Shown: positions 39,501-48,860, counted from the first letter of the stretch. The stretch: DNA of 64,000 bases from Platynereis dumerilii (GCA_026936325.1 JAPTHN010000004.1:44905289-44969288), one strand, 5' to 3'. A program made the numbers and translations. Notes: generated by a model from the sequence alone, not told the origin.

Positions 39501-42500
39501 CATTACTGAATAATTTGACATTGAACTGGTCATCACCAGTGCATTGGTTTTATCTCCAGACCTTTGATTCAGTGAGAATCATTGAGGTGAGAGTATTTTG
39601 TCATCTTTCAACCTTGATAAAACGTTTTTTTGTGGCATTTCATCCAAGACAGTTGAAGAGAAAGTTAATGGTAAATCTTTTCATCATTCCTGACTGCTAT
39701 TACAACAAATTTTCTGGATATTTTTCCTGTTTCGATCCAAAATTATCACTTCTTCATCTCCGTCTGGTCAAAATGATCACAGATCTGTGAGAAAGTGAAC
39801 ATTTTACACAGTTCTGTGAGAAAGTGTATTTCTGTGTAACTAAATCTACTGATATTGGCTAATGGTGGCTATATACTCATGATATTACTAGACTCTTAAA
39901 TCACTTTAACTTAAAATATTAGTATTATTCTTCATTTTCATAAATTATTATCAAGTTGTATAATATTGTTTCATTTCATCCTCTTTTGCATTTTTGTTTG
40001 TTTGTTTCAGAAAAGATTATCTGAAGTTCACTTTTGTCACCTACTCCAGATGAAAATTCATTCAACGTAAAATAAACATAATATAACCACACATGTTTAC
40101 CAATTTATTATAATTTTTTGTTTACAGCATCAAATTCTAACAACAACCAAAACAACAACAACAACAATGGACTCACAAATGTTGCTCTTCGCAAAACAGC
40201 CACGCAGAGTAATACATATTTCGGAGATGGGATTGTATCATTCGCTATCAATGCCATTGATGGTTGCAAAATTACTGAGTAAGATTTATCGATTATTATT
40301 TCTCTTTTCTGCTGAAAATTTAGTCATCAAAAATTTGGCTAAGGCCCTTAAAAGACCACCTGATGACCCTAGCTCAATGTCTGTTCTCCTTTAGAAACTC
40401 ATTTTTGGTTTGGGAACTGTAATTTCTTCTTGAATCAGCCCATAAATCAGTCACGTGACCCCTTAATGATGCCCCAGTCTCACGGCACGTTACGGAGAAC
40501 TTTTTACCACTGAGGGGCAGCTTGAGTTGAATTCTAGGAAAAAAATGACCATCACGGCGACATACAATGTTTATAAAACCATTACATAATTAATTAAAAG
40601 CATATCACTGCGGGGTTCTTTTTGTTCACTGCGGAGAAGAAAAGTTGTACGCCGTCCCCAAAAGTTCGCCGGGGGAAAGGAATTTCCTCCTCCTGAGGGA
40701 TACTTTTATATCACCCCGAGATATAAAAAGTACCCCTCAGGGAACCTATAACTGCCCCTCAGTGAACCTATTTCACCGCGGCGGGATGTCAAAAACTGCC
40801 GGCGAGACTTCAAATGTCCTCCCAGGGGCAGGAAAGGTCCCCGCGGGGGCAGGAAAGGTCCCCGCGGGGGCAGGAGAGGTCCCCTCAGCGGCAGGGGATG
40901 TCCTAATATCCCGGCGGAGATGTTTTTGAGGCGTTCTCACTGAAAAAATCCACGCCGGACATTCAAAAATTAAGAAAATTTTGGGCTCTGCTCCGCCGTC
41001 ATGTAAAAAAAGTTTGTACCTGTTGAATCTTTTTTGACATCCACGGCGCAGTTTTTCCATTTCTAGGAACCGCTGAGGGGAACAAAAACTTCCCCTGGGG
41101 GGATGTTAAAAGTCGACGGCGGATCACCCAAATTCATCCAAATTACCAGGAAATACTTCGACGCCGATGTAAATAGTTCTCCGGGAGCCGCCGTGAGACT
41201 GGGGCATGAGTCTTTATCAAACTCTGACTCCAAAATCAGCCGAAATTACATGCTAGACTCACAACCTGCCTAAATCAATCTTTAGCTCCCAAATCCTCAA
41301 TCAATCTTTTGACTCTCCAATCAGTCTTGGTCAATCTCTTTGACTCCTATCGCAAGTCATTCTAAATCAATCTTTTGAGTCCCAAGTCAGCCTACAGAAT
41401 GTCACTCAAAGCAGAGGACAGACGCTTGGCCAGATAACTCAGCAACCAGGCATCCTGCAATAGAAATACACCTACCTACGTGCTTACTAGTAATGCAAAT
41501 ATAACATTTTCACATAGTTTTGGCATCCTTGTTTTGCCAATTTTTTATTTATTTCAGTCACTTCAGTCTATTCTTGTCAGCCTAAATCAATCTTTTGATT
41601 TCCAAATCAGCCCAAGTTAGTCCTTTGACTCCAAAGCCAGCCAAAATTAAACTTTTGACTCCCAAATCAATCTGTTGACTCCCATATTAGCCTGAATCAA
41701 TGTTTGACTCCCAAGTCAGTCTAAATGAATATTTGAACTCTCACGTCCGCCTTAAAATCATTTTTTGACTCTAAAATGAGCCTTAATCAAACTTTTACTC
41801 CAATTGTAGCAGAAAGTAATCTCTTGACTCCTGACCTGCCATATTTTTGTCATTTTCAGCTACTCCAAAGGATGCTGCACACACACAAAACTCATGGATA
41901 ATCACCCCTCCTGGTGGAATGTGGATCTTGGAAGAGAACATTACGTTCAAAATGTCACAATTTATAAAAGAATGGATTGCTGTAGTGAGTATCTAAATAT
42001 TCATATTCAGAATTTCATACAAATTGTCAGGCTAGCATGAAGACGGAACTGTAATACTTTTATTGTGATTTTTTTTTCATGAATCAAAATATGAAACTTG
42101 TCTATGTTTTGTTATGACCAGACATTGCTATGAAATAAATCTCTATCTCACATAAATTACATCGCTCTATGAATTGACAGTTGAAATGTAAATTAGTCTT
42201 TTTTAGTTTTACAAATTGTATATTTACCAGAGAAACATATATATATATATTACTGTGACAAATATTGCTGTCATATAAAAAGTTCAACATCTTTGGTTTA
42301 AAAAATTTAGGGCCTATTAATAACATTTTTATGATAATATAATGAAGTGAAGTCATTAGTTCATTACTGATGATTTCATATGTGTAGACACAAGGACGAA
42401 ATGTGATTTTTTTTCTAGGACATGTTATCCTATGGGGAAAAGTGATGTCATAATTTGTCCTATGTCTCTTTTCCCTATATGGAATACATGTCCTTGAAAT

Positions 42501-42843
42501 AAAATTCAGATTCAGTCCTCGTGTATACAAATATGAAATCATCTGTAAGCTACAGATATTGGCATCTTTAGTTTTCCAAATATAATTATTATGATCATTA
42601 TATTTTTCAGGTTGGAGAAACAAAAATATTGAAGTAGCAATGTCGAACACGGGACCTCCTCCCGAAAACCAAGGAAGAGGGTTGGACTCACAAGTGTTGA
42701 ACCTATGCACAAAAGAGCCAGAAATATTCTGGGAGCAAATGACATTTACGTGCAACAATAGAGGGCGGTTTGTGTACGTCTTCCATCGCCAGACTAAAGA
42801 TTTTCTTTCTTTGTGTGAAGTAGAGGTTTACGGCAGGCTGTAG
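14678..42843 (+). CDS. Secreted thioester protein (A2M/TEP/CD109 family) fused to an F-type lectin domain
   Basis: Forty coding exons, all with consistent phases, give 1,697 residues and a TAG stop. Start: ATG with A at -3 opens a hydrophobic signal peptide (MQIAIFCILLPLAIGQ). Order: Pro/Arg-rich stretch (17-50), macroglobulin domains, bait-like region (about 688-820), FPETWLW and TWIASGFAM signatures, thioester GCGEQ (1047-1051), receptor-binding domain (to about 1501), Cys motif CSFCPQCC (1521-1528), Asn-rich linker, F-type lectin domain (1544-1697). Known family role: binding attackers or proteases covalently through the thioester; the lectin fold binds fucose-type glycans. Inference: a glycan-targeted opsonin or inhibitor in body fluid. 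The residue matching the complement C3 catalytic His is Asn. There is no anaphylatoxin domain, GPI signal or transmembrane segment. A paralogue lies tail-to-tail at 59,687-63,068. The fusion is carried by both copies, which argues against an exon-joining mistake. Transcript boundaries are not established. Confidence 0.93.
16665..17555 (+). mobile_element. TA-flanked MITE, family B, copy 1 (intron 3)
   Basis: An 891-bp element starts GAGTAGCGCGGGGCATGC, ends GCCCCGACCCACTC and is flanked by TA on both sides. It aligns over its full length, inverted, with 37,712-38,573. TIR and TA duplication fit a Tc1/mariner-type non-autonomous element. The 88-residue frame inside has no family match. Confidence 0.88.
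20322..20515 (+). mobile_element. tRNA-derived SINE in intron 10
   Basis: A-box-like TAGCTCAGTTGGTACATGGG and B-box-like GGGTTCAATTTC are spaced as in a Pol III promoter, followed by a non-tRNA body and AAATAAAGGAT near the end. A tRNA gene is less likely because no acceptor-stem pairing or CCA-side sequence is evident. Confidence 0.65.
22900..23480. repeat. CpG-rich repeat cluster in intron 16
   Basis: The word family GCCTCGCCCAAGC(A/C)G recurs about every 20-25 bases at 23,140-23,210 and 23,330-23,400, with inverse forms (GGTGAGGCAAAG, GGCGAGTTGTG) interspersed. It is visibly richer in CpG than the surrounding intron and has no coding frame in line with the gene. Type unknown. Confidence 0.65.
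23960..24420 (+). repeat. CTGTC/AGCTG-rich low-complexity intron
   Basis: Degenerate repeats of GTCTGGTTGTCTAGCTG type follow the donor of exon 17. No other feature. Confidence 0.55.
25296..26213. mobile_element. Broken Penelope-like element, inverted pair (intron 19)
   Basis: Two arms are inverted copies: left about 25,296-25,867 coding on minus, right about 25,868-26,213 coding on plus. Both carry the end of a GIY-YIG nuclease domain (REVVYSIPCKSC, NGTYIGETGRQLK, RLDEHRNAD), the C-terminal module of Penelope-like retroelements. No reverse transcriptase is present and the copy is broken; the left arm holds about 140 bases the right lacks. High identity between arms suggests a fairly young insertion. 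Confidence 0.82.
27848..30561 (+). other. Exons 22-26: MG7 and first CUB part
   Basis: Exons 27848-27962, 28351-28464, 29029-29115, 29699-29827, 30420-30561. Signatures are LPDTITTWIASGFAMN, KPFFISLTLPYSVV and LVKPEGTEE, all typical of the stretch just before the thioester domain in A2M-family proteins. Confidence 0.9.
28577..28659. repeat. Hairpin in intron 23
   Basis: CAAGTAGCTATTGCTACT and its exact inverse enclose a loop of about 47 bases. Confidence 0.8.
31911..32174 (+). mobile_element. Short TIR element (hAT-like MITE) in intron 28
   Basis: Starts CAGGGGTGCCGGAA and ends TTCCGGCTCCCTTG, an imperfect TIR. The interior is rich in GGGGCA/TGCCCC. No clear target duplication. Confidence 0.6.
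32310..32440 (+). mobile_element. hAT-type end fragment
   Basis: TAGGGATGCACCAATCC is a recognisable hAT-like terminus followed by ATCGG-rich sequence (AGTATCGGTGCC, GGTATCGGCGAC). No opposite terminus found, so a truncated copy. Confidence 0.5.
36157..36472 (+). mobile_element. tRNA-derived SINE in intron 35
   Basis: A box GGTGTAGTGGTTAAGG and B box GGGTTCGACTCC are well formed. A body containing CGGATGAGACGTTAAATTGG follows, resembling a conserved central block seen in several metazoan SINEs, and then an (ATCT)n tail. The tail makes it look like a complete SINE rather than a tRNA gene. Confidence 0.78.
36474..36561 (+). repeat. (ATCT)n tail of the SINE
   Basis: About 22 ATCT units directly after the SINE body, the same motif as the free tract at 10,718-10,816. 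Confidence 0.95.
37010..37270. repeat. ACAACATTGT-rich repeat patch in intron 35
   Basis: GTTGCAATGTTG, GTTGTCACAACATTGT, GTGGCAACATTGTCAC and similar near-palindromic words recur over about 200 bases. Unclassified. Confidence 0.5.
37712..38573 (-). mobile_element. TA-flanked MITE, family B, copy 2 (intron 36)
   Basis: An 862-bp element from GAGTAGGTCGGGGC to GCCCCGCGCTACTC with TA on each side; full-length inverted partner of 16,665-17,555. Confidence 0.88.
38750..38830 (+). other. Exon 37: Cys-rich hinge
   Basis: An 81-base exon encodes a basic stretch (DAKERKVRYKPSG) ending CSFCPQCC. The paralogue has an equal-length exon (62,609-62,689) ending CSVCPQCC. Four closely spaced Cys suggest inter-chain disulfides or a compact cap between the receptor-binding domain and the lectin; this is inference. 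Confidence 0.85.
38990..39146. mobile_element. Short hAT-like MITE in intron 37
   Basis: 157 bp starting CAGTGGCGGATACAGG and ending CTGGATCCGCCACTG. The TIR is typical of hAT MITEs; no intact 8-bp duplication seen. Confidence 0.72.
39212..39851. mobile_element. TIR element with CAGTAG ends (intron 37)
   Basis: Starts CAGTAGATTTTGTAACACAG and ends with the inverse TGTGTAACTAAATCTACTG. Inside each end are repeats of CACAGATCTGTGAGAAAGT type. TA precedes the left end; the right flank is ATA. About 640 bp, no transposase frame. Confidence 0.72.
40471..41205. mobile_element. GC-rich TIR element in intron 38
   Basis: About 735 bp, starting GCCCCAGTCTCACGG and ending CCGTGAGACTGGGGC, with a further related inner stretch (GGAGAACT / AGTTCTCC). 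The interior has direct repeats of GGCAGGAAAGGTCCCCGCGG. Much richer in G+C than the intron around it. No coding frame. Flanks are ATGAT on the left and ATGAG on the right, a possible degraded 5-bp duplication. Confidence 0.78.
41216..41850 (+). repeat. Imperfect minisatellite of about 30 bp
   Basis: Units of the type CCTAAATCAATCTTTTGACT plus CCCAAATCAG recur at 41,220-41,400 and 41,575-41,845, interrupted by about 170 bases of unrelated DNA. Lies immediately upstream of exon 39. Confidence 0.75.
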
Positions 42844-44737
42844 ACAAATTAAAGTACCTTTGATAGCGATTTGTAAAAAGTTATATATATTACAGACTTT
42901 GATGACACACACACTTAGCTAAGATTTTTTCTAATCCTTATTTTGCCTTGAATTTTTTTCGAGCACCTCTGAGACATGTTGGAAACGTCTTGTGAAAATT
43001 TCATAGAAATATCACAATTACAAAGGCATGAGACCAAGGGCTTCCCATCATATTTGAGTCCGTTACCATTAGATATCAGGGGAATGCAAATAGAATGCAA
43101 CCTCTAACTAAATGGCACAATTTGCAATGATATGAATATGCCAAAAAATATGCATTAATGCATGCTTTAGTTACTTACTCACCTTCACTCTGAGAAGTGT
43201 CAAAACTATGTTCTGGGATGTTTCCGTTGAGATATCAAGCCAAGTAACTGAGCCAGAAAAATTAGCAGCTGGTGGGTGACACAACAACAGGAAGTAGTTG
43301 ACCCAAGGTCAAGGCAATTATATATATATTTTTTTAAGGATAATAAAATTCCATAGATTGGGGCTTCTGAGCCATTTTATAACACAAGAAAGTTCCATAA
43401 GTAGTTTTAAACAATTAATAAATAATGTTATGAGCTTGATGCCAGAAATTATGTCAAGATATACTTTCACTTTTACTAATTGACCCAGTTTGTTGTCTAA
43501 ATTATAAATTGTCACCTCAAGAGGATCAAGTTGTTTCTACCTGAGGAATTTGTGAAGCTGTGAATCACATGCTCATCAGTTTGATAATCAATATGCCATT
43601 GTTTTCTAAACATTCTGACTGAGTGGAGTAAAACTGTTAGAAACTCATGAAATAAAATAACCTTCTCAAAAACAATATTGCTCTGTCCAAATAAAAATGT
43701 AATACAAAACTGTATTTGTCATACATATCACTTAACTATAGGACAATCAGAAATATTTGTAGGCCAAAAGTAGAATTAAATAGGAAAAAGGTTATCCTTT
43801 TGCATAAAAATACATGCCTGGGTCAAAATTTTCACTATCTTGGGGAAAACAGCAGGGCAGTACCATCATGCTGCAAGATCACATATGAAAATATTATATA
43901 ATTTCTTTCAGTCCATCAAAGCGCCCTGCAATATTATGTGATCAAAGAAGCTACTGTTGAGTAGGGTCACCAGGAGGTGGTGCCACCTACATTAGGATAG
44001 TTGAATCATTACAAGTACTCAGTAATGCAATACAAGTTATAAAAAATAAGGACAGGCTATAAATTTCTATCAAAAACATTTTTTGTCACAATATCATAAC
44101 ATGAGAATGTTTAACAGAAGGACCTGGACATTCTCCTCTTAAAAATGATGTGACATATGAATAAAATACACAGTACATCTGTACTATATGTTATCGAATT
44201 TGCAAATAAGATTGATGGAAAAGTGATTTCAGGCAAGTGGGTAAATAGTTAATCAAATGTTGAATGCATTTATTTGGATTTTTTTTCCAATTTTAGTTAG
44301 AAAGCCTATATATATTAATGTTAAAAGAAATCTATTCTGTGGGCCTGACTCTCTTTCAGATGAGTATTATTGTGGAAATTGGATAGTTTTTAATGGTTTG
44401 ATAGTTGTTTGTGGCTGTTTCTGTTTTGCACAGACAACAATCACAATAGGATCAGCAAATGCCTCATCAGTGATACCAATTGAATGCTTTGTCAAAGCAG
44501 TCAGTAGAGCATGACATCCACAGTAATATGGAAAATGTTTTCATGATATTGGACCCAGAAAGGGGTCAATCATTTATGAAAGAATCAATTAGAAATAAGT
44601 AGTTAACCAGGATTATTGCAACAAATCTTCAAATCCCCCAGGATTCAAATACACAAATGGACCAGGTGAAGCTGAAACTGGATTTTTTTGGCAGATTTTG
44701 AATATATCTATTTTTCTGTGCCTGGGAATTTTCTGCA
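42844..44737. other. 3' flank of the first thioester-lectin gene
   Basis: The first 60 bases resemble the 3'UTR of the minus-strand paralogue. The nearest convincing polyadenylation signal is AATAAA at 43,342-43,347; the ATTAAA at 42,848 is too close to the stop. No gene or repeat recognised in the rest. Confidence 0.45.
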
Positions 44738-45195
44738 GACCGCCAGACTAATGATTTTCTTTCTCTGTGTGAAGTGGAAGTTTACGGCAGGCTGTAGATC
44801 GACTTATAATTTTTAACAATGACTACAAAAGTTTTGTTACAGACTTTGATAGACTTTAGTCAACAAGATTTAGAGCCAATATGTGTGCGCCAAACATAAT
44901 GCTGGTAATTTTTGGTGTCATGGCTTGACTAAATACTTCTTTTTTCTTTGAAGTCAAGATATAAGGACAGCGTATGGAGTGACTAATGGTAATTTAAAAA
45001 GCGTTGTGAGGAAAATGTATGTTGGTATGTTGTATATAAAACATTATTCAAGAGTTACCTTTCATATTTTCACCTGTTTTACCTTTTGTAAGTAGTTTGT
45101 ATACATTGTACATAGCACATACAGGCATATATGTACACTTAAAGAATAAAGGTCTATGTAATATCTCACATACCTTTGTGGAAGTGTAATCTATT
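44738..45195 (+). pseudogene. Decayed duplicate of the terminal lectin exon plus 3'UTR
   Basis: RQTNDFLSLCEVEVYGRL followed by TAG (44,795-44,797) repeats the last 18 residues of both thioester-lectin genes. The next 400 bases align, inverted, with the 3'UTR of the minus-strand gene, up to a shared AATAAA (45,145-45,150). Upstream of 44,738 the rest of the exon is missing; TTCTGCAG just before it mimics a splice acceptor. It could be a relic of a third tandem copy, or conceivably an alternative short last exon. Confidence 0.85.
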
Positions 45196-45204
45196 GCAGG
45201 CTAC

Positions 45205-45578
45205 AGACCTGTGTTGCAATGGGTTATAGAAAACATGTCGAACTAAATGGATGTAAATCAACTGAACTAACCATTAAAACAGGGGTGCCTCAGGGTTCTA
45301 TCCTAGGTCCACTCTTATTCATCATATATGTAAATGACCTCAGTAACTCAACAAAATTATTCAAAGCTATAAGTTATGGTGACGATACTACTCTGTTTGT
45401 CTCCTTAAATAATAATACTAATCAAATAAATAATCCCCAGACAAATAATGAATTAAAAAGGTTAGAGAATGACTAAATCTAAACAAATTATCTCTAAATG
45501 TTGGAAAAACGAAGTTCATGGTATTTCATCCACAAAATAAAAAAATCAATCTTCCAATCATAGAAATTAAATCCCAAA
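45205..45578 (+). mobile_element. LINE reverse-transcriptase fragment
   Basis: [24 protein letters not shown] and SYGDDTTLF are reverse-transcriptase motifs of non-LTR retrotransposons of the CR1/Jockey type; a downstream stretch in another frame reads NKLSLNVGKTKFMVF. The usual YADD or FADD box reads YGDD here. The piece is 5'-truncated, carries a frame change near 45,475 and is cut by the MITE at 45,581, so it is dead. Confidence 0.88.
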
Positions 45579-45580
45579 TA

Positions 45581-46342
45581 CAGTAGTCAACTTTCGAAGT
45601 GGATCAAAAATTTACTTCATAGCAATTCTGACATCAGTTGTTGTTGCTGCATAGTTTTGCGTGAAATGTTAACTTTGATATCTGTGCTAGAAAGAGATTG
45701 TTAGGCTTCAGTGACTTTGATTGTCACCAGACACGATTGTTTGAAGCAAGGTGCAAAACGACTTGTCACACACTAGTGAATACACTGTAGCACCAAAAAG
45801 AGTGGTGATTTCAGAGCCTTGGTCACTCAAACAATGTCAAATTGAACCGGCGGAACCTAAATTGTGAAAATTAAAAAAAAGAAGTCCTCAATTGTTTACT
45901 AAATATGATTGAAAAACAAATTTTCTCCAGTCACTTGATGAAGTATGCCCCTGCCGGTGGCTCCCATGCTTGGGTGAAATTGTTCAAGTCCATTGGAAAA
46001 GCCACTGATTTTTGAAAACAGTGAATGTGGAACGTCAAATCAAAAGTTGAGCTCAATTGAGTTAACAAAACAATGCCTGGTTTATTGCACAGTTACAACA
46101 GAACGATAACCTGTTTTCAATTAAGGTCGCCATTGCTTATTAGTGTTACAGACCATTTTGAACCTTGTGACAAACAATCATCGTTTTGAAGGGTAAAAAA
46201 TTAGTGAAGCATGAAGTTTTGCCGGCCAAAACATTGCCAAGACATCACACCAACATACTGCACTAAGATTATTTACTCATATTTTTTTGTGTTAATATAT
46301 ATTATATGAAAAATTTTGATCCACTTCAAAAGTTGACTACTG
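45581..46342. mobile_element. TA-flanked TIR element inserted in LINE sequence
   Basis: 762 bp from CAGTAGTCAACTTTCGAAG to its inverse CTTCAAAAGTTGACTACTG, flanked by TA on both sides. TIRs are about 34 bp (also GTGGATCAAAAATTT / AAATTTTGATCCAC). No transposase frame. Confidence 0.87.
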
Positions 46343-46789
46343 TATATCAAAAGTTATGACAAGATGGACAGAACTTTTGGAACACCCCTCGTAGTTGCAT
46401 TTTTCGTGGCCAAACATGGAGTTTTTTAGTCTGTTTAATTTGGCATTCATTCTCTTTTCCCTATAACCTGATCCACGATAATGCTTAGCTAGAATTCAGA
46501 ATTGCCACTGATAGTAAATTTGACCTACTTGGGAAGTTTGGATGTAACTTATCTTGGTTCCAAAAGTTCCAGGTATGGGAATTCAATTTGTGGGCATTTC
46601 TTGCACCTATTTAGCATTGCTAATTAGTTAATCAGTTAGTACTTTTGGTTGTTAAAATTTAACATCCCAGGCTCTGTCCAAAAACCATGTTGGACTTGGG
46701 TTGCAGCAAACTTGGAATTGAATGTTCTGTTTGACTCCAAAATATGAGCTCTCCCTCCCGAGCAGCAACGTAAATCAAACCTTTCCCTA

Positions 46790-47440
46790 CGTAACTTTTT
46801 TGGTTAGAATCAAACGTTTGGCCAAACGACGTATGACAAAGGTAGGGCAAAGGTAATTTCCAAACGTTGCACTCAGATGGAAAACCCAACGTAGGTCGCA
46901 ACCTTAGTAAGAGGTTGGCAGACAGTTTGTTTTATAGTTTGGCCTAACGTTCGAGTCACACGTAAGTCATACCTTTGGTTGAGAGGTTGGAAGACAGTTT
47001 GGTTGTAACGTTTGGCTAAACGTGTCAGTCATACGTAAGTCTACCTTTGGTTGAGAGGTTTGAAGAATGTTTGACTATTACGTATGACCATACCTTTGAT
47101 TCATAGGTTTGTTGAACATTCATTTGAGAGGTTTTTAAAACCTTAGACTATTACGTAAGTCATACCTTTGGTAAAGAGGTTTGAAGAATGTTTGACTATT
47201 ACGTATGACCATACCTTTGATTCATAGGTTTGTCGAACATTCATTCGAGAGGTTTTTACAACCTTAGACTATTACGTATGACCATACCTTTGATTCATAG
47301 GTTTATCAAAGGTATGGTCGCACATTTGGCAATACGTAAGTTCCAAGGTTTCTCCAACGTGTTTTTGATATGTATGGCCAACGTTTGAAAGTAATGTTCA
47401 GGACAAACGTCTGATCATACGTATCTGCCAAAGGTTTGTT
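46790..47440 (+). repeat. Tandem repeat cluster, 121-bp unit at its core
   Basis: GAGGTTTGAAGAATGTTTGA starts at about 47,054 and again 121 bases later, and each unit contains GACCATACCTTTGATTCATA and GAGAGGTTTTTA. Shorter related blocks (ACCTTTGGTTGAGAGGTT, AACGTTTGGCCAAACG) extend to both sides. Satellite-like or the core of an unclassified element. Confidence 0.78.
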
Positions 47441-48619
47441 GAAGGTTTGCACAAAGTTGCAGAACCTAGGATCCTGATTCTCAGAGAGCCTTGTAGCGCC
47501 ATCTATTCCAATCTATTCCATACCTATTCCAATCTATCTGGTAACTTGGAGAATATAAAAACTCCAACAGGATGCTTGCTGGTGATGATTGAATGAAGCC
47601 ATGAAAAGATAGTAGAGACACCAGTGACAAAAATTTCAATATATATATCTGTTAACATGCAAAAGATTAGATTGGCCAAAAAAAAATTCCCAAGTACTGC
47701 TCAACCAAAAACGAGCAAGAGAGAATCAGTTGAGACCGGAGTTGAACTGATACTACTTGCAACAAAATGCCACCTATCCAGCAGGTCAATTTGGATTGGG
47801 ATTTTTCCAACTCTTCAGAGTTGCAGCATTAATCCCTTAAAAGGTAAGTGAATATTCTTATTTATTTTAGTCCTTAAACGGACTGCAGACTGCTTGGTAA
47901 AACAAGGAAGAAAAGTCTGCTAATTTTGGAGCCACCTTCAGTACTTGCTGCTTGGCTCTGCCCTCTCTATCTCTGTTTTTCTCTTCTCTTCCCTGCTTTA
48001 ATTTATGTTTTCTCTTTGCAGATCTCCAACCAACCATCCATCCAATCAAGACCTCCAAAAAAAAAAATTCTTGAAATCTGCCCCCCCCTAAAAAAAATCC
48101 TGCAATAAAATCATATGAGAGCATTCTTTATTCAACCATAACGAGGGCCAATATTCAGGGCTTTATTTAATTTAAATTTTTTTTTCGGAGGGGGGGGCAG
48201 GGCAGGCTGGTTGGGTCCGCCTGAAGCAATGCGGCAGTCCCCCGGGCGATCCGCCCCTGGCCAGCGCCTCCCTACTTGCTGGTCGAGATGGCAAATTCAT
48301 GTGCATCGCAATCAGCCAGAACACGAGAATCCATTGTAACACCGATACATATGTTTCCTCAAAGATGTTATACGTTGGATTCCATTCTTAAAACCAAATC
48401 CCAGGTCATATTTATCAAGATCTAGTCCATTTAATTCCGAAGTGCGAGCGCTATTGAGAATCCACATCCTTCACATCGCCGACTAGACCGGGTGATTCTG
48501 AAGCATACACAGCATCCACAGCCATCCGAATCAGTCATTTAACTAAGACACATCCTAGAATCAAGATCCCATGGTTAAATACTTCGTTACGATGGAATTG
48601 AAGGTGTTCTGACCGATAT
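47441..48619. other. Intergenic DNA, a possible hAT-like end at about 48,230
   Basis: No gene recognised. GGGCGATCCGCCCCTGG near 48,240 resembles a hAT MITE terminus but I could not find its partner. Confidence 0.35.
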
Positions 48620-48860
48620 AAATCTAATACACACGAGCGTGGACTGCCATGGCCGCCACCTTGCCCGATGTTTGCGCATGCGCAAGATATGACGCGCTGG
48701 GCTGGCCTGCTACGCCTGACGCCCCAGAGGCGTATAACGACCGTTCCTTCAACGTGGGGGCCACGTTGTCAAGAAATGTGGAGAAATACGCAATATTTAC
48801 GATATATATGTACGTAATGATCTCGTAACCAATTGTCGACAAAATACGTAGTTTTCAAAC
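48620..48860. promoter_or_regulatory. CpG-richer block with NRF-1-like palindrome
   Basis: TTGCGCATGCGCAA (48,672-48,685) is a perfect match to the NRF-1 type palindrome, next to GCCATGGCCGCCACC, in a short GC- and CpG-rich patch within AT-rich DNA. This is typical of TATA-less housekeeping promoters. A short frame starting at 48,873 (+) ends at a plausible donor (ATTGATG|GTAAAT), but no downstream exons could be linked. Promoter function is inference. Confidence 0.4.

Larger units (their letters stand above)
40128..42843 (+). other. Exons 38-40: Asn-rich linker and F-type lectin (fucolectin) domain
   Basis: Exons 40128-40278, 41860-41984, 42611-42843. After an Asn/Gln-rich linker the domain opens LTNVALRKTATQSNTYFGDG and carries HPSWWNVDLG, paired cysteines (GCCTHT, RMDCC) and the strand VEVYGRL before the stop. 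RMDCCSWR fits the R-x-D-x4-R half of the known sugar-binding motif (Arg1616, Asp1618, Arg1623). His1587 of CTHT lies 29 positions before Arg1616, a longer gap than the canonical motif, so fucose binding is likely but not certain. Confidence 0.9.

Noticed and set aside
42102-42758. 218-residue minus-strand open frame, the longest unspliced frame in the window
   Set aside because: It runs antisense across the last exon of the thioester-lectin gene, has no recognisable family or splice context, and is best explained as a shadow of the exon plus AT-rich DNA.
42848-42853. ATTAAA as polyadenylation signal of the first gene
   Set aside because: It lies five bases after the stop codon, too close to be functional.
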